A DNA stretch of 64,000 nucleotides from Corbicula japonica (lineage: Eukaryota > Mollusca > Bivalvia > Venerida > Cyrenidae): the NCBI GenBank assembly GCA_038501625.1, contig JAZAYU010001044.1:1-64000 (forward strand), read 5' to 3'. This document shows positions 27,601-38,420 of the stretch, piece by piece (within the stretch, counting starts at the first letter, position 1; the number at the start of each line of letters is the position of its first letter). The translations under genes were made by a program, and so were the position numbers. The notes under the pieces are model-generated. The model was not told the DNA's origin. It saw only the letters and a list, made by a program, of their open reading frames with translations, and did no database searches.

Positions 27601-30600
27601 GCTTTTGCATGCAACATTGTTAAGCTGATGGATGAGTTGGAGTTATTTCACCAAGACAACTTGTGCTTGTTTGTTGTATGAAAACCTGTTGGGACAAGTG
27701 TGGGGTTGGTGCTCCCTAGAACCTGGTTTAAACCCCCAGATGTTTTGTGAGTGTGACGATTACATATATGCATATTTCACTTTATTAAATAGAAAAATTA
27801 CTATTGATAGTACACCGAACTCAAATTTCTAAATTTTCAGTTTACCTCTTTCGCATTATGATGACAATTATAATGACTATGACGATTGCAGCCACGGCTA
27901 CTCCCCCTCCAACCCCAGCTCCAACTGAAGCAGCTGAAGAATCACTTGTATCTTGAGCACCTTTCTGATACTGATTTTCTGAAGTTGACGGTGTTGTTGA
28001 GTCTGGTTTTTCTGAAGCGATCGCTAGGTATATAAAATAAACGGATGATTCGTTACTTTGTTGGCAAAGGCATTAATCAATTTTATAATACTGGGTAAAA
28101 ATTATTTATATTATGTAATGATTGCTTTTTAATTTCGTATCAATTTTATATTCTTTTATTTATTCTTCTTCGAAAACTTTTACCGTAGAATTTACTGTTA
28201 ACTAGGAACGGTAATCATAGCGTCATCATTCATACTTAGTCATTGGTATGCATCATCACGTATCGACGGTTGATACCTTGTTAAAACATCAACATACATT
28301 TGATCTTTTACAACAACAATATTAAACCAGTTGCAAAAGGAACAAACATTATAAGACATGATTATGTTTTCGTATCTAAGGATATAGATTTAATGAATCC
28401 TCCTCCTCCTAAAGAAAATAATAAATTGACGAAACTCTGTTTCATTGTGTACTTTCTATATTGTATTCTCCGATTATGAAACAGGAAGTGTAAAATGGCT
28501 TTAAACCATTTTAAAAGACGAAAGGGAATGTTAAAAGACACCGAACAGAAAATATGCCAGGCTCGTTTTAATTAAAGATATTTATGTGTAGTAATAGAAA
28601 TGCATATTACAGCCAACGAGGCTTCTGCCTAGACAGGTTTTGAGCGCAACTCATTTTTTACCTAAGTTTGCAGTACCATTTAGATCCATCAAAAATATTA
28701 AGCAAATAGCAGTGAACATAGAACTTCTAAATTGTGGTATTTTCATATATTTTCAGATTAAAAATTAGTTCATGTTCAGCAGCGTATGGTTTCCAGATAA
28801 AAGAATAGGTTTCCCCGAAACGAGAAAACAATGGGCAGAGCTGAGCGGAATAGTATTTTGACAGTGGATCTGAGAATAAAATTCCTGCAATAAAAATCCA
28901 GCATTTTACAGAAAACGCAAAATGCAAACATTTATTTTTTAGAAGTTCCATTCAAATACAAAGATGCCGGTATCTTGTTCAATGACCCTAAAGGGACTTA
29001 AACAATAACACCACTGATTGATTGTACGAGTCCACAACCCGTGCAGTTAGAAGATTGGTGTAAAACCGTACTTTTGATAAAAATGTTTTTTATTGCTCTT
29101 GACATAAATATTGTTGTAAATTTTAAGTAAATCGTATAACATAGAATAAAGCAAATATATATAACATTGGTTTTGTTCTTAGCTGGAGAGCGTCATGTTC
29201 ATTCAACTTTTGGAAACTTACGTATTGGTTCTTCTGTTGGTTTCAAGGAAACGACGGCGGTTGTTGTTATTCTTAGATCGCACATCAACCCCATAAAATC
29301 GGGTTTGCATCCATAAAGACATGTTCCGTTGAACCGATCACATTTAATGCCCTCGCTTTCACTGTTCAAGCAATTTACGGCGCAAGTCATTTCGCAGTAA
29401 TAACCCCAGTAATCAGGCTTACAGCCATTTGAGCAAATCCCAGTCTGTATATGACAAGATGAATTCCCATCTGTCTTTAAACAGTTGCTATTGCAAGTTT
29501 TATTGCATAATATTGTATAGAAGTCATTTTTACATCGTTCACATATGTTTGGATTTTGTTGTTGGCATGTGTCACAGACTTCGTTGCACGTCTCATTACA
29601 GTAGTAACCAGAAAAGCCATGATTGCATTGGATACATTTATCTCCAGCTTCGCATCCTTTTAGACAATTTAATGAACACATATTTTCAGCATAACACTGG
29701 CCATTTGAAAGGCTGAAACCTCTTTCACATTGTGTACATGAATGGGAAGTTCCGTCATATTTGCATTTTGTGCAGTGCGTGTCAATGTGCTGGCAGGAGG
29801 TACATATGTCTATATCAATACATCTGGAACAGTCTTTAGAACATGGCAAACATTGTGAACGAACAGATCCACTTGGAATGTATTCATTTAAAAAGAAACC
29901 GGGTTGACATTGGTCACATTTATAAAGATTTTCACATTTCAAACAGTATGGAGAACATTTACTGCATATCGGATGTCCCTGAAAATTGTCTACAAAATAT
30001 CCATCTTGACAACCGTTTGTGCATCGTTCATAACTACACTGATTATCTCTGCAATTGTCACAGTAATTATGCGCACAGTCGTTACCGTAAAACCCTGGAT
30101 TACAATTAAAGCAATAACCCGAAGTCACCTCACATCCTGAAGGGCAGTTATGTGGACAAGGCATTTTACACATAGCAGTAGTGTTCCAATAGAAAGGCTC
30201 ACACTGCCAACATAGAACATCACTTCCGCAACTGCCGCAATGTTCAGGACAAGATACACAACCTCCTTGGGACCAGAAGAATCCGATGCCACAGTCCTAT
30301 GCACAAGTCACTAAATCTAAACAAAAAACGTTATTTTTATACTGTGTAAAGATAGTTAATGATTAACCATGATTATTATATCCAATATGGTTTACACAAT
30401 GTTACTGTCGGCTTCCAAAGTAACAAGCCATTTCGCCTACTTATAGCAGACGGTTACGAAGTTGGTTAAGATGCTGCAAAATACTGAATTCTGATATCAC
30501 TTTCTGTTTTAACATTGTTTTTTATTAAGAAACGATGAAATTGAATGCAGCGCTTGCTGTAAGTGTTATTTTATATTTAGTTGCAATAAACGTACATAAA

Positions 30601-30664
30601 TATACTTACAAACTAAACTGCAAGCAAGCATAATCATCAGGTCGAGCTTAACCGGTTTCAACAT
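18276..30664 (-). CDS. Gene 2: receptor-type protein tyrosine phosphatase with EGF-like ectodomain
   Basis: Twenty coding exons with consistent phases: 30664-30610, 30316-29222, 28023-27846, 27036-26804, 26266-26145, 25861-25774, 25562-25504, 25192-25156, 24925-24822, 24290-24165, 23772-23624, 23058-22923, 22354-22235, 22100-22004, 21768-21704, 21106-20972, 20509-20381, 19431-19283, 18968-18833, 18356-18276 (TAA). About 1097 codons counted through one in-frame TAG. Order: signal peptide MLKPVKLDLMIMLACSLV, Cys-rich EGF-like ectodomain, TM around residues 417-440, acidic juxtamembrane part, D1 and D2 phosphatase domains. D1 has KNRY, DYINA, WPD (Asp ~716), VHCSAGIGRTG (Cys ~748, Arg ~754) and a Q-loop Gln, so it should dephosphorylate phosphotyrosine. 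D2 reads WPT and looks inactive. The TAG at 30297-30299 breaks the ORF near residue ~25 and must be resolved before calling the gene functional. Confidence 0.88.
18602..18635. repeat. (CT)n microsatellite in the last intron of gene 2
   Basis: About 16 CT repeats between exons 19 and 20. Confidence 0.95.
19500..19640 (-). repeat. Repeat R3 fragment in a gene 2 intron
   Basis: Constant end TGAAATATGCATATTAGG, then ACAGCCTCCCCACAC. Truncated and diverged, in the intron between exons 17 and 18. Confidence 0.6.
19868..20290 (+). repeat. Repeat R2 copy in a gene 2 intron
   Basis: Near-collinear with the first ~410 bp of the R2 copy at 34892, including the GGCTCGGTTTGATTGAGC stem-loop and the later TGGTCCCCAGATAAAAGAAT segment, with one internal gap. 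The ORFs on either strand across it are repeat-derived. Confidence 0.85.
20690..20795 (-). repeat. Possible tRNA-SINE fragment
   Basis: Minus strand GTTGTCGCCGTACGGTTCGC, then TCCTCAGC, resembles the B-box half of the tRNA-like 254-bp units (GTCGCCGTGACGG..GGTTCGCTCCCAGC). Short and diverged. Confidence 0.35.
22235..26266 (-). other. D1 (catalytic) phosphatase domain exons of gene 2
   Basis: Nine exons. In order: SDTYYNMAGLIRSRIQV juxtamembrane wedge, GKNRYNGIYAYD, RVVLRSKDYINACYIE, YIACLGPTKSTMNQF, TNLTENE, KCEQYWPDDGSMRLYG, YTAWPDKSYPDT, VHCSAGIGRTGTYIALD, and RTNLVQNVEQYKYLHHC. Every catalytic element is present: phosphotyrosine loop, WPD Asp, P-loop Cys and Arg, Q-loop Gln. The usual YIATQGP is YIACLGP here. 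The P-loop is split by an intron after the first two bases of the Ser codon following Cys. Confidence 0.92.
26804..27036 (-). other. Juxtamembrane exon of gene 2
   Basis: Encodes an acidic linker (VDISDPYP, DLEPEIDDENKTDE, LEDIDDGDVVVLKK) with a tyrosine site EGYVYAVPNK. The acceptor is CATAG at 27037; the nearer-consensus CTCAG further up would give an immediate stop. It enters in phase 2 and leaves in phase 1, the same phase pair as the tail exons of genes 1, 3 and 4. Confidence 0.75.
27598..27790 (+). repeat. Repeat R3 copy in a gene 2 intron
   Basis: From GCTTTTGCATGCAACATTGT through GAACCTGGTTTAAACCCCCAG, then a jump to ATATGCATATTTCAC. The middle third is deleted but the constant end is retained. 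Confidence 0.75.
27846..28023 (-). other. Transmembrane exon of gene 2
   Basis: Ser/Thr-rich stalk, then a glycine-rich start and a Val/Ile helix (AIVIVIIIVIIM) followed by RKR stop-transfer residues. Longer than the 127-nt TM exon of the other three genes. Confidence 0.88.
28530..28940 (+). repeat. Diverged repeat R2 copy in a gene 2 intron
   Basis: Keeps the R2 order (ACACCGAACAG, ATGCATATTACAGCC, TTTGAGCGCAACTC, CCATCAAAAAT, TTCAGCAGCGTATGGT, AGATAAAAGAATAGG) with many substitutions. An old insertion between exons 2 and 3. Confidence 0.7.
29222..30316 (-). other. Cys-rich EGF-like ectodomain exon of gene 2
   Basis: One 1095-nt exon encodes nearly the whole ectodomain: spaced CxxC and CxxxxC units (CDNCRDNQCSYERC, CSPYCLKCENLYKCDQC, CGSC and similar) and several N-glycosylation sites (NTT, NET, NKT). 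By eye about three quarters of residues match gene 3's exon. The stalk reads ITTTAVVSLKPTEEPI. An in-frame TAG occurs at 30297-30299, where gene 3 has TGG (Trp). Confidence 0.88.
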
Positions 30665-30682
30665 TTTGTAGACAACAACGTT
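30610..30682 (-). other. Signal-peptide exon of gene 2
   Basis: Acceptor TTTTTCAG at 30683, short leader, ATG at 30664, MLKPVKLDLMIMLACSLV, donor T|GTAAGT (phase 1). The sequence ACAACGTTCTGAAAA just upstream is shared with gene 3, supporting a 5' UTR exon further up in both genes. Confidence 0.82.
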
Positions 30683-31139
30683 CTGAAAAAGATAAACACA
30701 GCACATTAATTATGAATCTAATATTCAAAACATCTTTGTGACAAACGTAACATGCAGATATTGGTTATAACATTAGTGTTTGAACCTTTTCTGTTGTCGA
30801 TTCTTTCTTGTACCTATTTTCATTATTTACGACATGGGCATTGTACAACAAAATTTGATAATATTCTGAATCTTGTAAACACTCACTTATTTTTCATTCT
30901 TAAACATGGCTTTGTCCTTTCAGTTGTGTTGTGTGCTATACAATCGCTAGAGTTTTGAGATTAAGGTAATCATTGTGAAACAAAAGGTAATACTGTTGAC
31001 AAACCCATAAATTAGCGAAATGTTTGGCAATCTGGTAACACTTGGATTTGATACTAAAACATACTTAAAGGAATTAGAAACGCAACTTCTTTTAACACGA
31101 AACATATTTCGTGTCTAAAGAATTTACGTTTTAATTTCT

Positions 31140-31886
31140 GCTATTTGTGCAGTGTGGCGGCCGTAAAAAGTCTCCCCGTACATTTAGTCAGTACTGTTAT
31201 CAGTAAATTAACCCGTTACCGATGTCATGCAGTGATTGTTACGTATATCAGGGCTATCCGATCAACGTTTTTTGGCGTTGTCCCGGTTAGCTCAGTTGGT
31301 TACGTCGCAGGAATTGCATGGCTAGGCGCTGTCGCCGTGACGGTGCGGGTTCGCTCCCAGCTAGAGACACTATCATTTGAAATTCACAGTAGCGCTATTT
31401 GTGCAGTGTGGCGGCCGTAAAAAGTCTCCCCGTACATTTAGTCAGTACTGTTATCAGTAAATTAACCCGTTACCGATGTCATGCAGTGATTGTTACGTAT
31501 TTCAGGGCTATCCGATCAACGTTTTTTGGCGTTGTCCCGGTTAGCTCAGTTGGTTACGTCGCAGGAATTGTATGGCTAGGCGCTGTCGCCGTGACGGTGC
31601 GGGTTCGCTCCCAGCTAGAGACACTATCATTTGAAATTCACAGTAGCGCTATTTGTGCAGTGTGGCGGCCGTAAAAAGTCTCCCCGTACATTTAGTCAGT
31701 ACTGTTATCAGTAAATTAACCCGTTACCGATGTCATGCAGTGATTGTTACGTATATCAGGGCTATCCGATCAACGTTTTTTGGCGTTGTCCCGGTTAGCT
31801 CAGTTGGTTACGTCGCAGGAATTGCATGGCTAGGCGCTGTCGCCGTGACGGTGCGGGTTCGCTCCCAGCTAGAGACACTATCATTT
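31140..31886 (+). repeat. Three tandem 254-bp tRNA-derived SINE-like units
   Basis: Units start at 31140, 31394 and 31648 and are almost identical. The third lacks the last ~15 bp. Each has an A-box TAGCTCAGTTGG and a B-box GGTTCGCTCC, so it is tRNA-related, though the A to B distance is longer than in a tRNA. Each also has a left part (GGCGGCCGTAAAAAGTCTCC) found in reverse orientation beside R2 copies at 35.5, 36.4 and 54.7 kb. The 91-codon ORF repeated in each unit is a by-product. Confidence 0.9.
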
Positions 31887-31889
31887 TAA

Positions 31890-34800
31890 GTGCATTATAC
31901 ATACTAAACGAAATTAAAAACGCAACTGTCTTGTTAACGGTTCTAAGAGTTATATAAAGAATATCATGCTGTTACGGTAATAATTTTATGCATATTTCAA
32001 AATTAATAAGAACCCAAGTCTAAATTAAAATAAATTTTAATGACATGAAATCAAGAGGCTGGCTCTTCCGCGCGAATCGTCTTATTACGCATAACAGTTT
32101 CACCAAACTATGCGAGATATCTTTATTGGTTAAGACAATACAATCCGGAAACTATACTTCTAGTGCCCGTATTCGAAGCTAGGAGATTGGATCTCGCACG
32201 TGACATATCGTCTTTCATGATTAATATTTAAAACAAATAAATTTGAAAAGTTGTTATTGGTTAAGACCATATACGTCGGAAATATACCGAGCAAAAAATG
32301 AAAACTTATCAGTTTTTTAAATCAAGAGTTTTGGTCAGTTATACTTTATTTAATCATTCATTTAAGTTGTGGTTTTTGCACATATCTGACCATTTGATAA
32401 AGCGGGGAGATGTTGTTGTTTTTTTCAAAGGGATCAAAGTTATCTCCTCTTTTCTAAATAATATTGAAATCAACAATTTTTTAATAAAAATCTCAACAGA
32501 TTATTTGACTGTTAATTTAGATGTTTATGGCATGTTATAGAAGGGAAAACTTAATATTCTAAGCCCAGGGATGCAAATAAACAAAATTCAGGTCCTTAAA
32601 TATCCGTTTTGCAAATACCTCCATTTTAATTAAAGAAAGAAAAAATCCAACGCTTAATTTTCCACAACCACGTATAGTTTTTCTTTATTCTTTTTTTAAC
32701 CGATAGATGCCAAAACCGACAACTTCCAAGATAGTTATATTGGTGATCAAATTCCTCCAGATATCTCATTCACTGGCATAATTAATGTAATTTAGGAGTT
32801 TTCCATTTTTGCTCAGTATATAATTAAAAATTAATACAAAAGCAATTCGTGGGTAACAGTGTAAGTGATAAAATATGAAAGCAGGCATTTTAATCCTCTA
32901 AATTCTACTGTTTACTTGATAAAAAAAATATTGAGTTGCGCTTTAAAGCGGAGTTAGGTGGCGTGGGAAGTAATATGCATTTCTATTACTGCCCATGAAC
33001 AGGCTCAATTAAACCGAGCAATATTTTCATATTTGTCGTGTTCGATTGCTTTCAAAGTTCTGTTTTCATTTGTTTTAAAATTTTGCAACTAATAAAATGA
33101 GTATACAATGCACGCTGTAAACAATGAAATTTTTTTTATTTAATATGGTGACTTTATTTTATTATAAAAGTCCAGAGATATATATTTTAAAACCATGATG
33201 TTCACGCTTCAATGAAAATTTGATGCGATAGTTTAACTGATTAATATCCATCGATGATAAATTCAGCATCAGCATGTCGGTATTCGGAACTATTCTTAGA
33301 CTAATTCCTGTGCATTACTGAAGTTTAAATCGTAAATGAATTTACAATAGTTTCTACAAGGTCAGTGTGTAACTGAACGTTTCAAAAGATACAAAAAGCG
33401 CTACATACTTGTCTATGCTATGGAACGTAATTCATAATATAACTACATATTCATTGACTTTGTTCTTTAACTTTCTTTAACTATTTGCACGCTCGAATAT
33501 TATAAATTTGGAAAAGTTATTTTTTATTTAAAACAACTAATAACTCATTTAAAACTACCTAGTAGTTTGTGCAACTAGCTACATTATCTAAAGTGAGTGA
33601 AGAAGCAATTCATCTGGTATTTTTCTGGTATTTGTTTGTTTGCTTGGATGAGTCTTTTTTTTTCACGTTAACTTTATTAGTAAATAAAAAAAAATGTCAA
33701 ATTTCCTTTCTGAGTTTAAGCTATTGTATTTATATATCGCATCACCTTAATTTTTTTTTATTAAAAACACGTCAAAGGCAACATCAGGGTGTGTAAGTTC
33801 GTTTTCAAATAACTTGAATGCAAGCAGATTCAAATTCTCAAAAAAGTATTTAGAATACTTTATTAAAGTAACTTCAGTATAATTTAATTTTGCTTTCACC
33901 TTTTTATCAAACACAATCCGTCACAGTGCAGTAGATTCTTCTAAAAGAAAAAAAAGAAAAAATGACAAACTTCTATTTCCTATTAGAAATTATTCTTTCA
34001 TTGTATTCAGTAAGTGATTTTATTTGTTCGTGTCGAGAACAATTTACTTACAGCTTATTAACTACCAGTAACAGCAACGTTCAGAAAATCATCATTGAGA
34101 TAACAAACAGTCAACGAAAAAAGGAAAAAGAACAAAGAGCCAGGGTAACCTCACTCGAAAAGGCCTTTGAGTGGGACTTTACCAGGTTTTGGGCATGCTA
34201 TAAACTCTCTAACGAACAAACCGCTGACATTGCGAGTTTACGTTTTGAACAAAGCAAAACCTGTCCGAACAGTCGTTTAGTTTCATACGAAATCATTTTA
34301 ACATATACCATTTGTAAAATGAAATGTTTATAAATGAACGTCTTCTAAATAACCTATAAAAGTCAATTGCACCATTGGTTCAATAGCACGAGTTGACGCT
34401 AACGTGTTCCAGTGTTAGCTTCAGAAACATTAATTTACATTTATAATAAAATCAAACGAACAATAAAGTGAAGTGCGATGTATAATATAACGCTGTGGAA
34501 GAATTTTCCATAAGTACAGGAATTAAAGAATTAACTGGAAAAGTGACGTCTCCTTTTGTTAAATTTGTAAATCAAATCGCTATAAACCATAGGCCGAACC
34601 AAGATTTTAAATTCAGAATTACATTTTGAACTTCATCAGCGTAATACTTGTTTCTCAATTGTGTTACAGTTAATATTTCATCAAAAGTTTCGTTGTTTTT
34701 TTTTGAAATACTGAAAAGTAAAGACTAAACAAATAACATTCTAAAAATTTGCAATGACCTCCTTTGATCTTATCGTTTGATTTCATAATATTTTGATGAT

Positions 34801-34890
34801 GTATTACTTGGATAAAAGAAACGCAATAAAACTTTTGCTGACTGATAGTAACTAATTATTATTGTGTTAGTGTTGTTACAATAGTGACCT
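31890..34890. other. No gene; probable intron 1 of gene 2
   Basis: AT-rich sequence with a minus-oriented R2 piece at 32925-33070 and short ORFs of up to 123 codons without support. If the block at 36655-36850 is the 5' exon of gene 2, this stretch is intronic. Confidence 0.4.
32925..33070 (-). repeat. Repeat R2 fragment
   Basis: Reverse-oriented match to the first part of R2: GTTGCGCTTTAAAGC, TTACTGCCCATGAACAGGCTC, AATTAAACCGAGC, and TTTGTCGTGTTCG. Confidence 0.75.
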
Positions 34891-34891
34891 C

Positions 34892-35402
34892 TGAAATAGA
34901 TGAAAAGGGAACTTTGAAAGCCACCGAACACGACAAATATGAAAATACTGCAGGCTCGGTTTGATTGAGCCTGTTCATGGGCAGTAATGGGAATGCTTAT
35001 TTCTGCCCACGCCGCCTAGCCCCGGCTTGAGCGCAACTCAGTAATTACACCATAAAATAGTACAATTTCGATCCATCCCAAACGATGGTATGCATATGGC
35101 GGTGAACATGGAACATTCAATGAGGTATTTTCAGATTAATACCATTCCATGTTCAGCGGCGTATGGTCCCCAGATAAAAGAATGGGTTTGCCCTAAACGA
35201 GAAAACAATGGGCGGAACTAAACAGAATAGAATTTTGACAGGGGATCTTAGAATATAAATCCTGCATATCACAGACTACGCCAAAGGCAAAATTTAAAAA
35301 CCAGGAAGTATATCCTTGGGGGTGATTGGACAATATCCAAATTTATATTTGCTGGGATATTGAAACCACCTATCTATAAACTGGCCGAAATATTAAAACA
35401 AA
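34892..35402 (+). repeat. Repeat R2, full copy a
   Basis: Runs from GAAATAGATGAAAAGGGAAC to AAACTGGCCGAAATATTAAA. Two stem-loops near the start: GGCTC/GAGCC around GGTTTGATT, and GGGCAG/CTGCCC around an ~18-base loop. No coding capacity. Followed by ~150 bp of spacer, then copy b, giving a tandem period of 661 bp. Confidence 0.9.
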
Positions 35403-35552
35403 AGGAATTTTAGAAGTCATAAATATAGCACATAAGTATCGTGCTCAGCCGACCTTCAAAGGACGTACATTTGTAAGTGATAACAGCACTGATTGAATGT
35501 ACGGGGAGACTTTTTACAGCCGCCACACGGCACAAACAACGCCACTGTGATA

Positions 35553-36064
35553 TTGAAATAGATGAAAAGGGAACTTTGAAAGCCACCGAACACGACAAAT
35601 ATGAAAATACTGCAGGCTCGGTTTGATTGAACCTGTTTATGGGCAGTAATGGGAATGCTTATTACTGCCCACGCCGCCTAGCCCCGGCTTGAGCGCAACT
35701 CAGTAATTACACCATAAAATAGTACAATTTCGATCCATCCCAAACGATGGTATGCATATGGCGGTGAACATGGAACATTCAATGAGGTATTTTCAGATTA
35801 ATACCATTCCATGTTCAGCGGCGTATGGTCCCCAGATAAAAGAATGGGTTTGCCCTAAACTAGAAAACAATGGGCGGAACTAAACAGAATAGAATTTTGA
35901 CAGGGGATCTTAGAATATAAATCCTGCATATCACAGACTACGCCAAAGGCAAAATTTAAAAACCAGGAAGTATATTCTTGGGGGTGATTGGACAATATCC
36001 AAATTTATATTTGCTGGGATATTGAAACCACCTATCTATAAACTGGCCGAAATATTAAAACAAA
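35553..36064 (+). repeat. Repeat R2, full copy b
   Basis: Almost identical to copy a. The spacer after it is the same as after copy a, except for an R3 insertion at 36067-36266. Near-identity points to a recent tandem duplication. Confidence 0.9.
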
Positions 36065-36066
36065 AA

Positions 36067-36266
36067 GGTAATATATGCATATCAGGAATCGCCACACTCA
36101 AAATACACAGCCTCCCCACGCAGCGAAAACAGAAGAGAGGAAGAGAGAGAGTGCATGTTTTATATACGTATGTCAATTAAAATAGGACGCCACAAACAAT
36201 TAACGAAGAAGAGAACCTTTGGGGATACCGCCTTGGAACGGTCAGTGGCAAAACAAATTGCCACTG
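36067..36266 (-). repeat. Truncated repeat R3 inside the R2 spacer
   Basis: Copy a shows the empty site (AAAACAAAAGGAATTTTAG). Here R3 sequence lies between AAAACAAAA and GGAATTTTAG, from the constant end (ATATGCATATCAGGAATCGC) to GCCACTGGG in its middle, with the rest missing. Confidence 0.85.
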
Positions 36267-36416
36267 GGAATTTTAGAAGTACCATAAATATACATGTAGC
36301 ACATAAGTATCGTGCTCAGCCGACCTTCAAAGGACGTAAGTGATAACAGCACTGATTGAATGTACGGGGAGACTTTTTACAGCCGCCACACGGCACAAAC
36401 AACGCTACTGTGATAT

Positions 36417-36488
36417 TGAAATAGATGAAAAGGGAACTTTGAAAGCCACCGAACACGACAAATATGAAAATACTGCAGGCTCGGTTTG
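36417..36488 (+). repeat. Repeat R2, partial copy c
   Basis: Starts exactly like copies a and b and stops in the first stem-loop (CAGGCTCGGTTTGAG), the right-hand end of the tandem array. Confidence 0.88.
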
Positions 36489-36654
36489 AGATGCTTTTTT
36501 CAACAACAAAAAGACGGTATTATAATTATGGAATTGATGGAGTACCATGCAGCCAATGGAGTAAACCAATTTTATTCGAATAAAAATCTGGTTATTAAAC
36601 AGCCTACAGTATTCTATCGTACATCCTAATGAGCAAATGATTGATGGCGATTAC

Positions 36655-36850
36655 CTTTTGTGAGTCTTTCGTACAATACTATATGTCTCATATGTCCAAA
36701 ACGTCTACAAAGTAAGACATGTTAAAACACTACTGTCTGCACCGGGTAAAGAAATCCTTTCATGAGACTGCTAAGTTTTGGCAAGTTTACAATCTTCTCA
36801 ACAAGGAAGTAACATCTTAAGAGTTTAGAATCTGATTACTTAATTGATAA
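36655..36850 (-). promoter_or_regulatory. Candidate 5' UTR exon and promoter-proximal block of gene 2
   Basis: Matches 53114-53300, which lies ~0.7 kb upstream of gene 3's signal exon: shared words include GCAAGTTTACAATC, CTGCTAA.TTTTGGC and GTCTC.TATGTCC (plus strand). Both end, read on the minus strand, in CACAAAAG|GTAA, a good splice donor at the same place. Inference: an untranslated first exon shared by the two genes, pushed ~6 kb from gene 2 by the 31.1-36.5 kb repeats. Confidence 0.45.
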
Positions 36851-37469
36851 CTAAGATCTTTTATAGCCGAGTGGTGTAAATTTGTAATACTTTATTGATT
36901 CGTGTGTTCTGTTGGACTAAGTGGTTAGATATTACGAGTTGATAAAGTTTAAAATATTCTAATGATGATCCGGCTCTTACTGTTTACAAGTTTATTTGTG
37001 AAAATAACAGAGAGGTTGAGATTTGATACGTGTACGTGTACGGGTACGTGTAAGCTACAAGTTCACGTACACGTAACTGTTTTTATGAAAATCGTTTGAG
37101 AAAAGTGACTTGTAATAGTACGTGTACTTGTAAATTTCCTAAGTGAGATTTAATGCGTTTCGGTTTACTTCTATTTTTGTCCTATAAATATAGTTCATTA
37201 TCGATACATTCACAGTCACGTGACAGACAAGAATATGCGAAATGTTTTCACCATGTTCTATTGATCACTAGAAACTATTGAATTCGCATCTCCCCGACGT
37301 AAGGTTATTCCTAATTATATTTATAAAGTACCGGTTTGCTCATTAACTTTTGATTTAACAAAATTATGATCAAATACACATTTTACTTCGCAAATTCTTA
37401 AAAAGGTAAGGCAAAGTTTCGTCTCAACCAAGTTTCACGCTGATAGAATATTCAAAATTGTACAGATAT

Positions 37470-37737
37470 CAGGGGCGTAGCCAGCTTTTTTCAAATTGCA
37501 GGCCCAAGCACGGTTCCAAGGGCGGTGTCCCTTTCGTAAGGAGTCTATGGGGCGAGCCCGAAAATAAGTGGAAAATAGCAAAATGCGCCAAAGACACTCT
37601 TGATTCGACCAAACGGCTCGAACCCTATCCCCACCCCGTTCCTATTTTTATTGTAATTTATGGGACTTTTGAAATGTCATTTGCTTGTTCAACTTGTAGG
37701 CCCGGGCCTTCATGGCCTTATAGCAGCTACGCCACTG
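37470..37737. mobile_element. 268-bp MITE with hAT-like ends
   Basis: Left end CAGGGGCGTAGC, right end (reverse) CAGTGGCGTAGC, 11 of 12 identical. GATAT directly flanks both ends (37465-37469 and 37738-37742). Such CAG..GGCGTAGC termini are typical of hAT-type MITEs, although those usually give 8-bp duplications. The 96-codon ORF across it is not a gene. Confidence 0.75.
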
Positions 37738-38284
37738 GATATACATGATTACAGAAAAAACGTGTTATTCAGGAAGGGTAAAGTTCCACTATAACATGAT
37801 ATGATTAGACGAAAAAAAAACAACACAATCAGATCTCTTCTTATATATTTGGGTTTTAACAATAGACGAATTTCCATAATTCAATATTAATAAGAGGAAA
37901 TGTATTCATAAATATAAATTTTCATCAATGACTTTATAATACTTTTTAAATATTATCTTACATAGCTAGATAAATGCAATAAACAAGTTTTGAATTTACA
38001 ATATAAAAATAGATGATGTATATGCAATTTAGTGATTTAAAAAAAGTGTTGTCAAAAATTATAATTATCACAATATTCAGGGGAGATGACTCAGCGTTGT
38101 ATTGCAGTCATGATCTACAAGGCAGTGAATATTACACGTTTTTCAAATCCGTGTAGAAGGTACCTTTTACGTTGATAACTTGTATAATGACTTGTACTGT
38201 ATTTAGGAAACGCATACCTTGATGAGGTAGTGCCCAAATGATTTTCGCTACACGTACCAGTTAGGCCGGTGGCCAGGAACATGT

Positions 38285-38420
38285 TTGCTTCACCCCCCCT
38301 TAGGGAATTTTGTAGAAATGATTTTTCTGAAAGCCTGTTATGTCCTGGATATTTTGCAGTTTGTTTGCACTCTGGCGAGTGGGGCATAAGGGTGTTACGG
38401 AGGTTTTAATATGTTACCCC
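38285..38420 (-). repeat. Inverted copy of the CCCCACTCGCCAG repeat
   Basis: Reverse complement matches 42410-42560 and 41880-42050: CCCCACTCGCCAGAGTGCAA, GGCTTTCAGAAAAA, AAATTCCCT.AGGGGGG. Confidence 0.8.

Noticed and set aside
31140..31886. CRISPR-like regular repeat
   Set aside because: Units are contiguous 254-bp copies without spacers in a eukaryotic genome.
31145..31889. Three near-identical 78-91-codon ORFs in a row
   Set aside because: They are the same frame through the three tandem tRNA-SINE units; repeat-derived.
33962..34333. 123-codon plus-strand ORF with a hydrophobic start
   Set aside because: No recognisable domain, no splice context, and AT-rich sequence of this length gives such ORFs by chance.
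37458..37748. 96-codon ORF with Pro/Cys-rich composition
   Set aside because: Coincides with the 268-bp hAT-like MITE.
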